64,000 nucleotides of DNA from Rhodopseudomonas palustris (GCF_034479375.1 NZ_CP140155.1:1736001-1800000), one strand, 5' to 3'; counted from the first letter of the stretch, positions 8,807 through 19,328 are shown. The notes: generated from the sequence alone by a model not told the origin. Translations and numbers: made by a program.

Positions 8807-9604
8807 ATGAACGCATCGACAGCATTGGCCGCGATCGTAGCTCTCGGGGTTCTCGGCTCCGCCGCGCAGGCCGCCGAGTGCGCCCGCCCCGGGGCGCTCG
8901 GCACCGCGCGCACCATGGTGGTCGACGCGGCGAAATATCCCCGCATCGGGACGAAGAGCTTTCCGCAGACATTGCCATTGGACGACCACGAGGTCGTGCT
9001 GACGTTCGACGACGGCCCTGCGGCGACGACGCCGAAGGTGCTGAAGGCGCTCGCCGACGAATGCGTCAAGGCGACGTTCTTTCTGGTCGGCAAGCCGGCC
9101 GCCGAGACGCCCGGCCTGGTGAGGCGGATCGCGGTCGAGGGCCACACCGTCGCGCATCACACCTGGACGCACAAACATCTGTCCAGTCTGAGCTATGCCG
9201 ACGCGCTGGCGGAAATCGACCGCGGCATCGCCGCCGACGAGGCGATCCTCCGCCGCAACGGCATCGCCGTGTCACCGACGAAGTTCTTCCGGTTTCCGTT
9301 TTTCGAATCGACGCCCGCGCTGCTCGACACGCTGCAGTCGCGCGGCATCGTCGTGTGGGGTGCCGATCTCTGGGCCAGCGACTGGAACGTCATGACGCCG
9401 GAGGCCCAGCTCAAACTGATCACCGATCGGCTCAAGGCCGCCGGCAAGGGCATCATCCTGTTTCACGACCCCCGCACGCAAACCGCTGAAATGATACCGG
9501 CTTTCCTGCGCTGGCTGCGCGACAATCATTATCGCGTCGTGCACGCGGTGCCGCCGCCGGACGAGCAGCCGGCGGTCGCCGCCGGGTCTCATGCGACGCG
9601 CTGA
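8807..9604 (+). CDS. Secreted polysaccharide deacetylase (NodB domain), copy 1
   Basis: 265 residues with an N-terminal signal peptide (about residues 1-22, cleavage near AQAAE). The NodB catalytic motifs are all seen: TFDDGP (two metal/base aspartates), HHTWTHKHL (the paired zinc-binding histidines), FFRFPFFES and ILFHDPRTQT (late histidine). The family removes N- or O-acetyl groups from chitin-, peptidoglycan- or polysaccharide-type substrates; the substrate here is unknown and the site would be periplasmic. The ATG at 8807 follows AAGGGG. A longer paralogue sits 118 bp downstream in the same direction, so this is a tandem duplication. Confidence 0.92.
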   Translation: MNASTALAAIVALGVLGSAAQAAECARPGALGTARTMVVDAAKYPRIGTKSFPQTLPLDDHEVVLTFDDGPAATTPKVLKALADECVKATFFLVGKPAAETPGLVRRIAVEGHTVAHHTWTHKHLSSLSYADALAEIDRGIAADEAILRRNGIAVSPTKFFRFPFFESTPALLDTLQSRGIVVWGADLWASDWNVMTPEAQLKLITDRLKAAGKGIILFHDPRTQTAEMIPAFLRWLRDNHYRVVHAVPPPDEQPAVAAGSHATR

Positions 9605-9722
9605 TCGGCACGCTGGCGCGGGGCGTGAAACCGTGATCAATGCCACGGTTAAGCAGCCGTTCAGACCGCTATCCTATGCTGCGAAGCGACTGATCTGACG
9701 GTCCGGGGTGCGTGGTCACGTA

Positions 9723-11039
9723 ATGGCAAGTGAACTGTTTCGACGACGGGCGCGGACCCGGTCCCTGCTCGGCATCGCCTGCGTGACCGCAGCGCTCGCC
9801 CTTCCCGCCGCCCCCTCGATGGCCGCGGACTGCCCCGGCAATCCCGGCGCGCTCGGCACCTCCCGCACGCTGGTCGTCGATCCGCGCGAGCACCCGCGGA
9901 TCGGCACCATGCAATATGCAGAGACACTGCCGCTGCAGGACCACGAAGTGGTGCTGACCTTCGACGATGGCCCGCTGCCGCGCCACAGCAACGCCGTGCT
10001 CGATATCCTGGCCAAGGAGTGCGTCAAGGCGACGTTCTTCGTGGTCGGGCGGATGGCGAATGCCTATCCGGAAGGCGTGCGCAGGATGCGCGACGGCGGC
10101 CACACCATCGGCACCCACAGCCAGAACCATCCGCTGAGCTTCAACCGGATGACCGCCGAGCAGGCCAAGCAGGAAGTCGACGAGGGCATCGATGCGGTCG
10201 CGGCCGCGCTCGGCACCCGGGCGGCGATCGCGCCGTTCTTTCGCATCCCCGGCCTGCTGCGCGCCGAGGCGGTGGAAGGCTATCTGGGCTCGCAGGGGAT
10301 CCAGACCTGGAGCGCCGACTTCCCCGCCGACGACTGGCGGCACATTTCGCCGGAAGCCGTCTACAGCCTGGCGATGAGCCGGCTGCAGGCCAAGGGCCGT
10401 GGCGTGCTGCTGCTGCACGACATCCAGCCGCGCACCGTGGCGGCGCTGCCGCAGATCCTGCACGAGTTGAAGGCCCGCGGCTTCCGCATCGTTCACGTCG
10501 TGCCGGCGACGCCGGACCGCCCCAAGACGCCGACCGTTCCGTCGCAATGGCGGCTGCACCCTGTCACCGAACAGGTCGCGATCTCGCATTGGCCGAAAGT
10601 GCCGAGCTTCAGCTACGCCAGCGCGGAAATGCTGCCGGGGCCGGCGATCGCCGATCTCGGCCTCGACATCGGCCGCGTGCCGGAGTCGTTCGACGGCGTC
10701 CGGCGCCTGGCGCGCGGGCAGCTGCCGCTGCCGAAGCCTGCGCCCTGGCCGCGGCAGAAACCGGCCGGGACCCCGACCAACCTGATCGCCTTCCCGGTTC
10801 CGGCAGAAGCGCTGTTCAGCATCCCCGAGAAGACCCAGCCGGAGATCCGCGCGATGGTTCGCATCCCGGCACACCGCGCGTCGCGCGACGCCGGCGCGCG
10901 GACGGCACAGACGGAGCAGCGCTCGACCGAGATCGGCGCCGCCGCCCGCCCGATCTCCGGCAGCGCCGCGATCGCCCCCGCCGCCCTGCAGCGCGGCCCG
11001 ATCAACGTCACCGCAAGGCCGCGGCCGCTGAATCACTGA
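9723..11039 (+). CDS. Secreted polysaccharide deacetylase (NodB domain), copy 2 with C-terminal extension
   Basis: 438 residues from the ATG at 9723; a GTG at 9708 is an alternative, since it lies closer to a GGTCCGGGG stretch. Signal peptide about residues 1-33 ending APSMAAD. The NodB motifs parallel copy 1: TFDDGP, GTHSQNHPLSF, FFRIPGLL and LLLHDIQPRT. The segments ALGTSRTLVVD and QDHEVVLTFDDGP are almost the same in both proteins, showing they are paralogues. This copy carries about 170 further residues after the catalytic domain, rich in Pro/Ala/Arg and without a recognised domain. The extension may be a cell-wall or partner-binding tail; I infer no function. Confidence 0.9.
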   Translation: MASELFRRRARTRSLLGIACVTAALALPAAPSMAADCPGNPGALGTSRTLVVDPREHPRIGTMQYAETLPLQDHEVVLTFDDGPLPRHSNAVLDILAKECVKATFFVVGRMANAYPEGVRRMRDGGHTIGTHSQNHPLSFNRMTAEQAKQEVDEGIDAVAAALGTRAAIAPFFRIPGLLRAEAVEGYLGSQGIQTWSADFPADDWRHISPEAVYSLAMSRLQAKGRGVLLLHDIQPRTVAALPQILHELKARGFRIVHVVPATPDRPKTPTVPSQWRLHPVTEQVAISHWPKVPSFSYASAEMLPGPAIADLGLDIGRVPESFDGVRRLARGQLPLPKPAPWPRQKPAGTPTNLIAFPVPAEALFSIPEKTQPEIRAMVRIPAHRASRDAGARTAQTEQRSTEIGAAARPISGSAAIAPAALQRGPINVTARPRPLNH

Positions 11040-11086
11040 CGGGCGGCCGACGGCCGAGCCGAGCCTGGATGAGAGCGTGCGATCGC

Positions 11087-11578
11087 TCAGGCTTGCGGCC
11101 GGACCATGCGCCGCATCACGTCGGTCTTCAGAACGACGTGATGGAGCAGCGCGGCGAACACATGCAGCGCGATCAGCCCCAGCAGAACCAGCCTGAGCAG
11201 ATTGTGGATCAGCGCCGCCGGGACCAGGTCGCCGAACCATGCGATGGCGCCGCTCACCGACATTGCGGCGAGCACCACGTAGAAGCTGGCGTGCGAGAAG
11301 CTGGCGATCGCGCGCATCGGAGCCGGCTCGTCTTCCGGCGGGGACGGCGCTCCAACTTTGGCGCGCAGCACCAGACGCCAGCCGATCAGCACCAGAATGA
11401 GCATCCCCACGACGATATGCGCGAGGATGCGCGGGTCGAACGCGAACGGCAGTTCCTGCTGCCACGCCATCCAGGCGTTGGCGATGGAATCCTTGAAGAT
11501 GTATTGCGCGGCGACCAGCGCCACCACGATCCAGTGCAGCGCGATCTGAACGCGCGAATAGCCTGCGGGAGAGTTCAT
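11087..11578 (-). CDS. Cytochrome b561
   Basis: 163-residue inner-membrane dihaem cytochrome of the bacterial b561 (CybB-like) family. Four hydrophobic helices, with the expected haem-ligand histidines in each: ALHWIVV, AHIVVG, SHASFY and ALHVFAALLHH. Such proteins move electrons between the quinone pool and periplasmic partners, for instance superoxide. The ATG at 11578 follows GAGGAC; an in-frame start at 11647 is less likely. It ends a probable two-gene unit with the EF-hand gene upstream (66 bp gap), itself divergent from a two-component system. Confidence 0.92.
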   Translation of the reverse strand: MNSPAGYSRVQIALHWIVVALVAAQYIFKDSIANAWMAWQQELPFAFDPRILAHIVVGMLILVLIGWRLVLRAKVGAPSPPEDEPAPMRAIASFSHASFYVVLAAMSVSGAIAWFGDLVPAALIHNLLRLVLLGLIALHVFAALLHHVVLKTDVMRRMVRPQA

Positions 11579-11643
11579 CGACGTGTCCTCGTGATGTTGG
11601 AATCGAACGACGGCGCCTTGTCCGGGCGCCGTCGCAATTTCGA

Positions 11644-12147
11644 TCACGGCTTCTGCGGCGCCGCGTCCGGCTTCGACGCGCCGTGGCGCCAGGCGTGCAT
11701 CCGCGCCATCATCTGCGCCGGGGCGTTGATCTCGACGATGCTGACCTGGCCGTCATTGTCGGCATCGAGCATCGCGAAGGGACGCTCGGCGAATCCGCGC
11801 GACATCTCGGCGACCATGTCGCCGAATTCCTTCTTGGACAGCGTGCCGTTGCCGTCGGCATCGTGCTTCTTCAGCAGCGCCGCGGTGCCGGCCTTGGCTT
11901 CCTCAGGCGAGACGACGCCGTCGCCATTGGCATCGAGGGTCTTGATCAGCGGATTGTTGGCGAAGCCGCCGCGGCCGCCCCAGCCGCCTTGCGCGAACTG
12001 CATCATGCCCGGGCCCCAATTGCCCATCGGGCCAAAGCCGTGCGGGCCGCAATTGCCGAACGGTCCCGCGATCGCCGGGATCGCCACGACCGCGATGGCA
12101 ACCACCGCGGCGACGGCGCCGAGCGCCAGAATTGTGGTGCGTTTCAT
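11644..12147 (-). CDS. Secreted EF-hand calcium-binding protein
   Basis: 167 residues. A hydrophobic N-terminal segment (about residues 8-28) acts as signal peptide or anchor, followed by a Gly/Phe/Pro/Trp-rich linker and three EF-hand loops: DANGDGVVSPEE, DADGNGTLSKKE and DADNDGQVSIVE. Each loop has acidic or amide side chains at the calcium-coordinating positions 1, 3, 5 and a final Glu at 12. Periplasmic calcium binding is therefore likely. The ATG at 12147 follows AGGAG. It is divergent from the response regulator, with an 11-bp inverted repeat between, and lies upstream of cytochrome b561. The physiological role is unknown; calcium- or redox-related envelope sensing is a guess. Confidence 0.88.
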   Translation of the reverse strand: MKRTTILALGAVAAVVAIAVVAIPAIAGPFGNCGPHGFGPMGNWGPGMMQFAQGGWGGRGGFANNPLIKTLDANGDGVVSPEEAKAGTAALLKKHDADGNGTLSKKEFGDMVAEMSRGFAERPFAMLDADNDGQVSIVEINAPAQMMARMHAWRHGASKPDAAPQKP

Positions 12148-12238
12148 GTCGTGATCTCCTCTTGCTCCAGAATGGATGCAGCGAAGATCGGCGCGCCCTG
12201 TCGCAGCAGCTTGTCGGTCAGCAGGGATTTTGTATCGC

Positions 12239-12277
12239 TCTGTCGCAAACCCCCGGCCTGCGATCATTTGCGACAGA
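12239..12277. promoter_or_regulatory. Perfect 11-bp inverted repeat in the divergent EF-hand/response-regulator promoter region
   Basis: Arms TCTGTCGCAAA (12239-12249) and TTTGCGACAGA (12267-12277) are exact reverse complements, separated by 17 bp. A further half-site CTGTCGCA lies at 12199-12206. The spacing places the arms about 28 bp apart centre to centre, near but not exactly three helical turns. Position suggests an operator for the adjacent OmpR-type regulator controlling itself and the EF-hand/b561 genes. A transcript hairpin is less likely because the loop is long. Confidence 0.6.
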
Positions 12278-12318
12278 AGTCTTTTCCGGCGCGGGGCAAG
12301 TCGGGCTAGATCAACGAC

Positions 12319-13056
12319 ATGGCCGATCAACCGCAACTGCCGCACATCCTGGTCGTCGACGATCACCGCGAGATTCGCGAGGCTGTGACGAAATACCTCG
12401 AACGCAACGGCATGCGCGCCAGCGCCGCCAGCAACGCGATCGAGATGGACACCCAGCTCAAGGCCGGGCGCTTCGACCTGATCATCCTCGACGTGATGAT
12501 GCCCGGCGAGGATGGGCTGTCGGCGGCGCGGCGGCTCAGTGCCGGCGGCGGGCCGCCGGTGCTGATGCTGAGCGCGCTGTCGGACGAGACCGATCGGGTG
12601 GTCGGGCTGGAGATCGGCGCTGATGATTATCTCGCCAAGCCGTTCAGCCCGCGCGAACTGCTGGCGCGGATCAAGGCGATCCTGCGCCGCAGCGAACGGC
12701 GCGAGCCACTGGCCGGCGGTCTCGGCGGCCGCAAGCTCGGCTTCGCCGGCTGGGTGCTCGACACTGATACCCGCGACCTGATCCGCGTGGCCGAAGGCGC
12801 AGAGAAAATCGCGCTGACGACGGCCGAGTTCAAACTGCTGGTGGCGTTTCTGGAACGGCCGCGCTTCGTGCTGACGCGGGAGCAATTGCTCGACATCACC
12901 AGCGGCCGCAGCGCCGACGTGTTCGACCGCACCATCGACAACCAGGTGAGCCGGCTGCGCCGCAAGATCGAGGACGACCCGGCGCATCCGAAGATCATCA
13001 CCACGGTCCGTTCCGGCGGCTACAGCCTCGCCGCCGACGTCCGGGACCTGTCATGA
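12319..13056 (+). CDS. OmpR-family response regulator
   Basis: 245 residues. The receiver domain (about 1-125) has the acidic pair in ILVVDDH, the phospho-acceptor Asp in LIILDVMMPGEDG, the conserved Ser in LMLSALSD and Lys in DYLAKPFSPREL. A winged-helix DNA-binding domain follows (about 145-240), with TAEFKLLVAFLERP, DVFDRTIDNQVSRLR, and the wing TTVRSGGYSL. It overlaps the sensor kinase by 4 bp (ATGA), indicating translational coupling and a cognate pair. It is divergent from the EF-hand/cytochrome b561 pair, its likeliest targets. The stimulus is unknown. Confidence 0.95.
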   Translation: MADQPQLPHILVVDDHREIREAVTKYLERNGMRASAASNAIEMDTQLKAGRFDLIILDVMMPGEDGLSAARRLSAGGGPPVLMLSALSDETDRVVGLEIGADDYLAKPFSPRELLARIKAILRRSERREPLAGGLGGRKLGFAGWVLDTDTRDLIRVAEGAEKIALTTAEFKLLVAFLERPRFVLTREQLLDITSGRSADVFDRTIDNQVSRLRRKIEDDPAHPKIITTVRSGGYSLAADVRDLS

Positions 13057-14423
13057 GCCGCCGCAGGCCGCGCAGCCTTCTCACTCAGGTGGCGCTGCTC
13101 AGCTTCGCAGCGCTCCTCGTCGCCCAATTCGTCAGCTTCTGGCTATTCACGGTCGACCGTGCCAAGCGGATCCGCGTCGCGCAGCGCATCGAGGTAGTCG
13201 AACGCGTCACCGCCGTCGCCGCGTTGCTGAACAAGACCCCGGCGACAGCGCGGGACGACCTGCTCGAAGCGGCCAGTTCACGCTCGACCCGGTTCGACCT
13301 GGCCACGGCACCGATTGTCGATGATCCCGTCGACCTGCTCGGGGCCGATTGCGGCCAGCGCGATTGCGCCGATCTCGGCTTGCCGCCGGGATTGCGGATG
13401 CAGGAAGACTTCGTCTCGCGGCACGATGGCGGCCGGTTCAGCGATCCGCCACCCCGGTTTCGCGATCGGCTCATGAAATCCAGTCTGGCCCCGGTCGCGT
13501 TCAAGCTGTCGCTGCCGCTACGCGACGCGCAGTGGCTCAACGTCACCTCGCGTTTCGAGCGGCCGGCCATTCAACTGCCGCCGCAGGTGATGGGCACCAC
13601 GCTGGTCTCGCTGGCACTGGTGCTGGCGGCGCTGTGGTTCGCGCTGCGGCGCATCACCAGACCGCTCGACCAGCTCGCCTCGGTCGCCGACGGGTTCGGC
13701 CTCGACACCCCGCCTCCCCGGATGCCGACCGGCGGACCGCGCGAAGTCCGTGCGCTGTCGGATGCGCTGGCGCGGATGCACGAGCGGCTGTCGCGGATGC
13801 TGGGAGAGCGCACCCGGATGCTGGCGGCGCTCGGCCACGACCTGCGCTCGCCGATCACCGCGCTGCGCGTCCGCGCCGAGATGGTGGACGACGCCGAGAA
13901 CAAGGAAAGAATGATCGCGACGCTGGACGAGATGCAGCAGATGGTGGAGGCCACACTGGCCTTCGCCCGCGGCGTCTCCACCGACCAGCCGACCGAACCG
14001 GTCGACCTCGCCGCGCTATTGTCGGAGCTGGCCGCCGAGCTGAGCGCGATCGGACCACCGATCCGCATCAGTTCGGCGAAGCCGATCGTGCTGCCGCTGC
14101 GGCGGGTGCCGCTGCGCCGCGCGCTCCGCAACATCTTGGAAAACGCCCAGCGCTATGGCGGCGGCGCCGAGGTCCGGATCGAGCACGACGGCACCGACGC
14201 CCGGGTGGTGATCGAGGATCATGGCCCCGGTCTGCCGGACAACGACCTCACGCGCGTGTTCGAACCGTTCGTCAGGCTGGAGACCTCACGCTCGCGGGAA
14301 ACCGGCGGCACCGGTCTCGGGCTACCGATCGCCCGCGCCATTCTGCAGGCGCACGGCGCCAGCATCGCCTTGACCAATCGCCCCGAAGGCGGGCTGCGCG
14401 CGACGGTGACCTTCGCGCGATAG
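13053..14423 (+). CDS. EnvZ-type sensor histidine kinase
   Basis: 456 residues. TM1 is near residues 10-30 (VALLSFAALLVAQFVSFWLF) and is followed by a periplasmic domain of roughly 140 residues containing a Cys pair (GADCGQRDCADLG). TM2 is near 180-200 (TTLVSLALVLAALWFAL), then HAMP. The H-box is LAALGHDLRSPITALRVRAE with the phospho-accepting His; the ATPase motifs are N-box NILENAQRYG, G1 DHGPGLPD and G2 GGTGLGLPIA. The overall order is that of EnvZ. The paired cysteines in the periplasmic domain could form a disulfide or bind metal. It is coupled to the response regulator by a 4-bp overlap. Confidence 0.95.
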   Translation: MSRRRPRSLLTQVALLSFAALLVAQFVSFWLFTVDRAKRIRVAQRIEVVERVTAVAALLNKTPATARDDLLEAASSRSTRFDLATAPIVDDPVDLLGADCGQRDCADLGLPPGLRMQEDFVSRHDGGRFSDPPPRFRDRLMKSSLAPVAFKLSLPLRDAQWLNVTSRFERPAIQLPPQVMGTTLVSLALVLAALWFALRRITRPLDQLASVADGFGLDTPPPRMPTGGPREVRALSDALARMHERLSRMLGERTRMLAALGHDLRSPITALRVRAEMVDDAENKERMIATLDEMQQMVEATLAFARGVSTDQPTEPVDLAALLSELAAELSAIGPPIRISSAKPIVLPLRRVPLRRALRNILENAQRYGGGAEVRIEHDGTDARVVIEDHGPGLPDNDLTRVFEPFVRLETSRSRETGGTGLGLPIARAILQAHGASIALTNRPEGGLRATVTFAR

Positions 14424-14553
14424 GTCGGCGTCGACTCGGTGGGGATGGGTGTGACGACACGCGCCGGCTGGGTCGCTTTCCCGCTGATTCGCGGGAGCTC
14501 CGCACCGTGCATGTTCGAAGAGAAGGCCTAATTTCAGTCAATTAGGCATTGCT

Positions 14554-14638
14554 TGGTGCGCTCGGAGGGACTCGAACCCCCACGATTTTACTCACTGCCA
14601 CCTCAAGGCAGCGCGTCTACCAATTCCGCCACGAGCGC
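14554..14638 (-). tRNA. tRNA-Leu (anticodon GAG)
   Basis: 85-nt class II tRNA on the minus strand. The acceptor stem GCGCTCG pairs with CGAGCGC, and CCA is encoded. The anticodon arm TGCC-TTGAGGT-GGCA gives GAG, reading CUC/CUU leucine codons. A long variable arm follows (roughly GTGAGTAAAATCGTG), and the T-arm has GGTTCGAGTCC. It lies between the histidine kinase gene and the FliN-like gene. Confidence 0.95.
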
Positions 14639-14716
14639 TTGGGACCGGTTCGGGCTGGGCGCCCGACCGGATCGACGGCGCCCATTTAACAAATCAATGA
14701 AGGGGGTACAAGGCCG

Positions 14717-14959
14717 TCATCGTCGATCTGGTGATCGCGTCAACATCTGTTTGACCTCGACCGCGATGCGATTGCGATCGACCAGCACCACGCCGCTGGC
14801 CACCGGCATGTTATTGGCGAGGATCTTGACCTCGTCGGCCTCGGTGGCGTCCAGTTCGATGATGGCGCCGCGGGAGAGCCGCAGCACCTGGTGAATGGGC
14901 ATCGAGGTGGTGCCGAGCACCACCATGAGATCGACCGAAACGTTATCGAGTGTTGGCAC
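14717..14959 (-). CDS. fliN-like: Orphan FliN-type (SpoA) flagellar switch domain protein
   Basis: 80 residues from a GTG at 14959; an in-frame ATG at 15043 would add 28 residues of poor quality and overlap lipB. The SpoA-domain pattern of FliN is clear: SVDLMVVLGTT, PIHQVLRLSRGAIIELD, DEVKILANNMPVASGVVLV and NRIAVEVKQML. FliN forms the C-ring switch with FliM and FliG. No other flagellar gene is near, and it is much shorter than FliN proteins with an N-terminal extension. It could be the working FliN of a dispersed flagellar gene set or an accessory SpoA domain. Confidence 0.8.
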   Translation of the reverse strand: MPTLDNVSVDLMVVLGTTSMPIHQVLRLSRGAIIELDATEADEVKILANNMPVASGVVLVDRNRIAVEVKQMLTRSPDRR

Positions 14960-15022
14960 TGGGACCCGGACCGGCAGGCTGTGAATGAAAGTGTGCGAAC
15001 TTGACCACGTTATGGTTATCCA

Positions 15023-15790
15023 ATGATTAACGCGCCGCTTCATGCCCGTCAGACGCTCGATATCGCCGGTTTCCTGCCCATTGCCGACGCCCGGCCGGCC
15101 GAATGGCTGATCTCGGAGCAGCCGGTGCCCTACTCCGACGCGGTCGCGGCGATGGAATCACGCGCGGCGGCGATCGCCGCCGGCGACGCAGCCGAGTTGG
15201 TCTGGCTGCTCGAACATCCGCCGCTCTACACCTCCGGAACCAGCGGCCAGGCCGACGACCTGCTCGACCCGCGGTTTCCGCTCTACACCACCGGGCGCGG
15301 CGGGCAGCTCACCTATCACGGCCCAGGCCAGCGGGTGGCCTATGTGATGCTCGACCTCAAGCGCCGCCGCCCCGACGTCCGCGCCTATGTGGCCGCGCTG
15401 GAACAGTGGATCATCGCGACGCTCGACGCTTTCAATGTGCGCGGCGAACGGCGCGAGGACCGCGTCGGCGTCTGGGTGGCGCGGCCCGACAAGGGCGCGG
15501 ACCACGAGGACAAGATCGCCGCGATCGGCGTCCGGCTGAAGCGCTGGGTGTCGCTGCACGGCATCGCCATCAACGTCGAGCCCGATCTGAGCCACTTCAC
15601 CGCGATCGTGCCCTGCGGCATCAGCGATCCGCGCTATGGCGTCACCAGCCTGGTCGACCTCGGCCTGCCGGTGACGATGACGGACGCCGACATCGCGCTG
15701 CGGACGGCGTTCGGCGAGATATTCGGTCAGACCGTCGATGCACAGCGCGCCGAGCCGGCGAAGAATGCAGGCGAGAGGTCGCCGGCGTGA
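15023..15790 (+). CDS. lipB: Octanoyltransferase LipB
   Basis: Transfers octanoyl from acyl carrier protein to lipoyl domains of 2-oxoacid dehydrogenases and the glycine cleavage system; LipA then inserts sulfur. 255 residues, cytoplasmic. Motifs seen: [33 protein letters not shown], the adenylate-type site motif [17 protein letters not shown] (with the catalytic Lys), and the catalytic Cys in IVPCGISD. The end runs into ynfA with a 4-bp GTGA overlap. There is no clear ribosome-binding site before the ATG. It is divergent from the FliN-like gene. Confidence 0.96.
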   Translation: MINAPLHARQTLDIAGFLPIADARPAEWLISEQPVPYSDAVAAMESRAAAIAAGDAAELVWLLEHPPLYTSGTSGQADDLLDPRFPLYTTGRGGQLTYHGPGQRVAYVMLDLKRRRPDVRAYVAALEQWIIATLDAFNVRGERREDRVGVWVARPDKGADHEDKIAAIGVRLKRWVSLHGIAINVEPDLSHFTAIVPCGISDPRYGVTSLVDLGLPVTMTDADIALRTAFGEIFGQTVDAQRAEPAKNAGERSPA

Positions 15791-16110
15791 AGACCGTCCT
15801 CGTCTACATCGGCGCGGCGATCGCCGAGATCGCCGGCTGCTTCGCGTTCTGGGGCTGGCTGCGGCTGGGCAAGCCGGTGTGGTGGCTAGCGCCCGGGTTG
15901 CTCTCCCTCGCGCTGTTCGCCTATCTGCTGACGCTGGTGGAGAGCACAGCCGCCGGCCGCGCCTATGCGGCCTATGGCGGCATCTACATCGTCGCCTCGC
16001 TGATCTGGCTGTGGAGCGTCGAGCATGTGCGCCCCGACCGCTGGGACGTCAGCGGCGCCTGCGTCTGTCTCGCCGGCGCGGCGATCATCCTGTGGGGACC
16101 GCGCGGATAG
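15787..16110 (+). CDS. ynfA: YnfA/UPF0060 family small membrane protein
   Basis: 107 residues from a GTG that overlaps the lipB stop (GTGA). Four hydrophobic helices with UPF0060 family signatures: [39 protein letters not shown] and the C-terminal [10 protein letters not shown]. The family is distantly related to small multidrug resistance transporters, but its substrate is not established. Sharing a 4-bp overlap with lipB implies a common transcript; the functional link is not evident. A GGCGCTGCAGCGCC palindrome lies just after the stop, between the converging acylphosphatase and ynfA genes. Confidence 0.92.
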   Translation: MKTVLVYIGAAIAEIAGCFAFWGWLRLGKPVWWLAPGLLSLALFAYLLTLVESTAAGRAYAAYGGIYIVASLIWLWSVEHVRPDRWDVSGACVCLAGAAIILWGPRG

Positions 16111-16142
16111 AGCATCACGCGGCGCTGCAGCGCCAACTCACG

Positions 16143-16442
16143 TCACACCGTCGGCAGGATCGAAAACCGCTCGCCAGGATGCCGCTGATCGAGTGCGTCC
16201 GAATCTGCATCTTCCGCGAACACCGCATCGACCCGCGCCGCAGATGGGCCGTGGTGACAAGCCGCGATCACCTCGGTCACGGTCGCGCTCACGCCGGCGA
16301 GCAATGCCTCGACGCTGCCGTTGCGGCGGTTGCGGACCCACCCTTCGAGGCCCTGCGCCTGCGCCGTCGTCGCGACCCAGGCGCGATAGCCGACCCCCTG
16401 CACACGGCCGCGAACGATCACCTGCCGGATCGCCCTGCTCAT
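16143..16442 (-). CDS. acyP: Acylphosphatase
   Basis: 99-residue cytosolic enzyme hydrolysing acyl phosphates such as carbamoyl or 1,3-bisphosphoglycerate phosphates. The signature VRGRVQGVGYRAWV contains the catalytic Arg, and GWVRNRRNGSVEALL contains the catalytic Asn. The ATG overlaps the stop of the oxaloacetate decarboxylase gene by 4 bp, so it is the third gene of a pccA-decarboxylase-acyP run. Length and fold are standard. Confidence 0.95.
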   Translation of the reverse strand: MSRAIRQVIVRGRVQGVGYRAWVATTAQAQGLEGWVRNRRNGSVEALLAGVSATVTEVIAACHHGPSAARVDAVFAEDADSDALDQRHPGERFSILPTV

Positions 16443-17308
16443 TCGCGTGCGAGCCCAAGAAACCGGCCGCCGCGCTCCTCGACCAGCGATGCGCGGGTGA
16501 CGCGGTCCATCAGCTCGGGCGTCGCCAGACCTCTGAGCTGCTTCGGCGCAGCGCCATCGCGGATCGCCGACAGCGTCTTGAACACCGCCTCGGTCGCGGC
16601 GGCGATCGGCGCGTGGCCCTGCACCGCGATCCGCACCCGTTGCGCAGCGAGGTACTCCCAATCGGCCAGTTCCGCCGGCGGACTACCGAGCACGATCGGC
16701 AGCCGCGTCGCGGCGCTGATCGCTTCGAGCTGCTCGCGCGCCTTCACGCCGGTGAAGAACAACGCATCGACGCCGGCCGCCTCATAGGCCGCCGCCCGTT
16801 CAATCGCATCGTCGAGCGAACTGATCGAACACGCGCCGGTGCGGCCGATGATCACCAGCGACGGATCGAGCCGCGCGTCGAGCGCGGCGTTGATCTTGCC
16901 GAGCCCCTCTTCGCGCGAGACCAGTTGCGGCGCGGCCTCGCCATAGGCCTGCGGCAGCAGCGTGTCCTCGATGGTGAGGCCGGCACACCCTGCGGCTTCC
17001 AGCTCCTGCACGGTGCGGCGGACGTTGAGCGCGTTGCCGTAGCCGTGGTCGGCGTCGACCAGCACCGGCAGCGCCGCGGCGCGCGCCATCCGCCGCATCT
17101 GCTCGGCGAGTTCGGTGAGCGTGATCAGCGCGCTATCGGGATCGCCGAGGATCGCCAGCGACGCGACCGAACCGCCGAACATCCCGAGCGGGAACTGGAG
17201 ATCGTCGGCGATCCGGATCGAGATCGCGTCATAGACCGACGCCGGCCGCACGCAGGCCGATCCTTCGAGGATCGCCCGCAGCGCGCCGCGGCGGCCGCGC
17301 CAGGCCAT
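16439..17308 (-). CDS. Oxaloacetate decarboxylase (isocitrate lyase/PEP mutase superfamily)
   Basis: 289-residue TIM-barrel enzyme of the ICL/PEPM superfamily. It closely fits the oxaloacetate decarboxylase subfamily (oxaloacetate to pyruvate plus CO2, Mg2+-dependent, biotin-independent). Seen: PASVYDAISIRIADDL at the start, the metal site VLVDADHGYGNALNVRRTV, LTIEDTLLPQ, and IIGRTGA. The cysteine-bearing catalytic loop of isocitrate lyases is absent, consistent with the decarboxylase assignment. It starts 4 bp after pccA and overlaps acyP, so all three are probably co-transcribed. Together with propionyl-CoA carboxylase this points at C3/C4 acid metabolism. Subfamily assignment is good but not certain. 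Confidence 0.85.
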   Translation of the reverse strand: MAWRGRRGALRAILEGSACVRPASVYDAISIRIADDLQFPLGMFGGSVASLAILGDPDSALITLTELAEQMRRMARAAALPVLVDADHGYGNALNVRRTVQELEAAGCAGLTIEDTLLPQAYGEAAPQLVSREEGLGKINAALDARLDPSLVIIGRTGACSISSLDDAIERAAAYEAAGVDALFFTGVKAREQLEAISAATRLPIVLGSPPAELADWEYLAAQRVRIAVQGHAPIAAATEAVFKTLSAIRDGAAPKQLRGLATPELMDRVTRASLVEERGGRFLGLARE

Positions 17309-17312
17309 GGCC

Positions 17313-19328
<2,016 letters not shown>

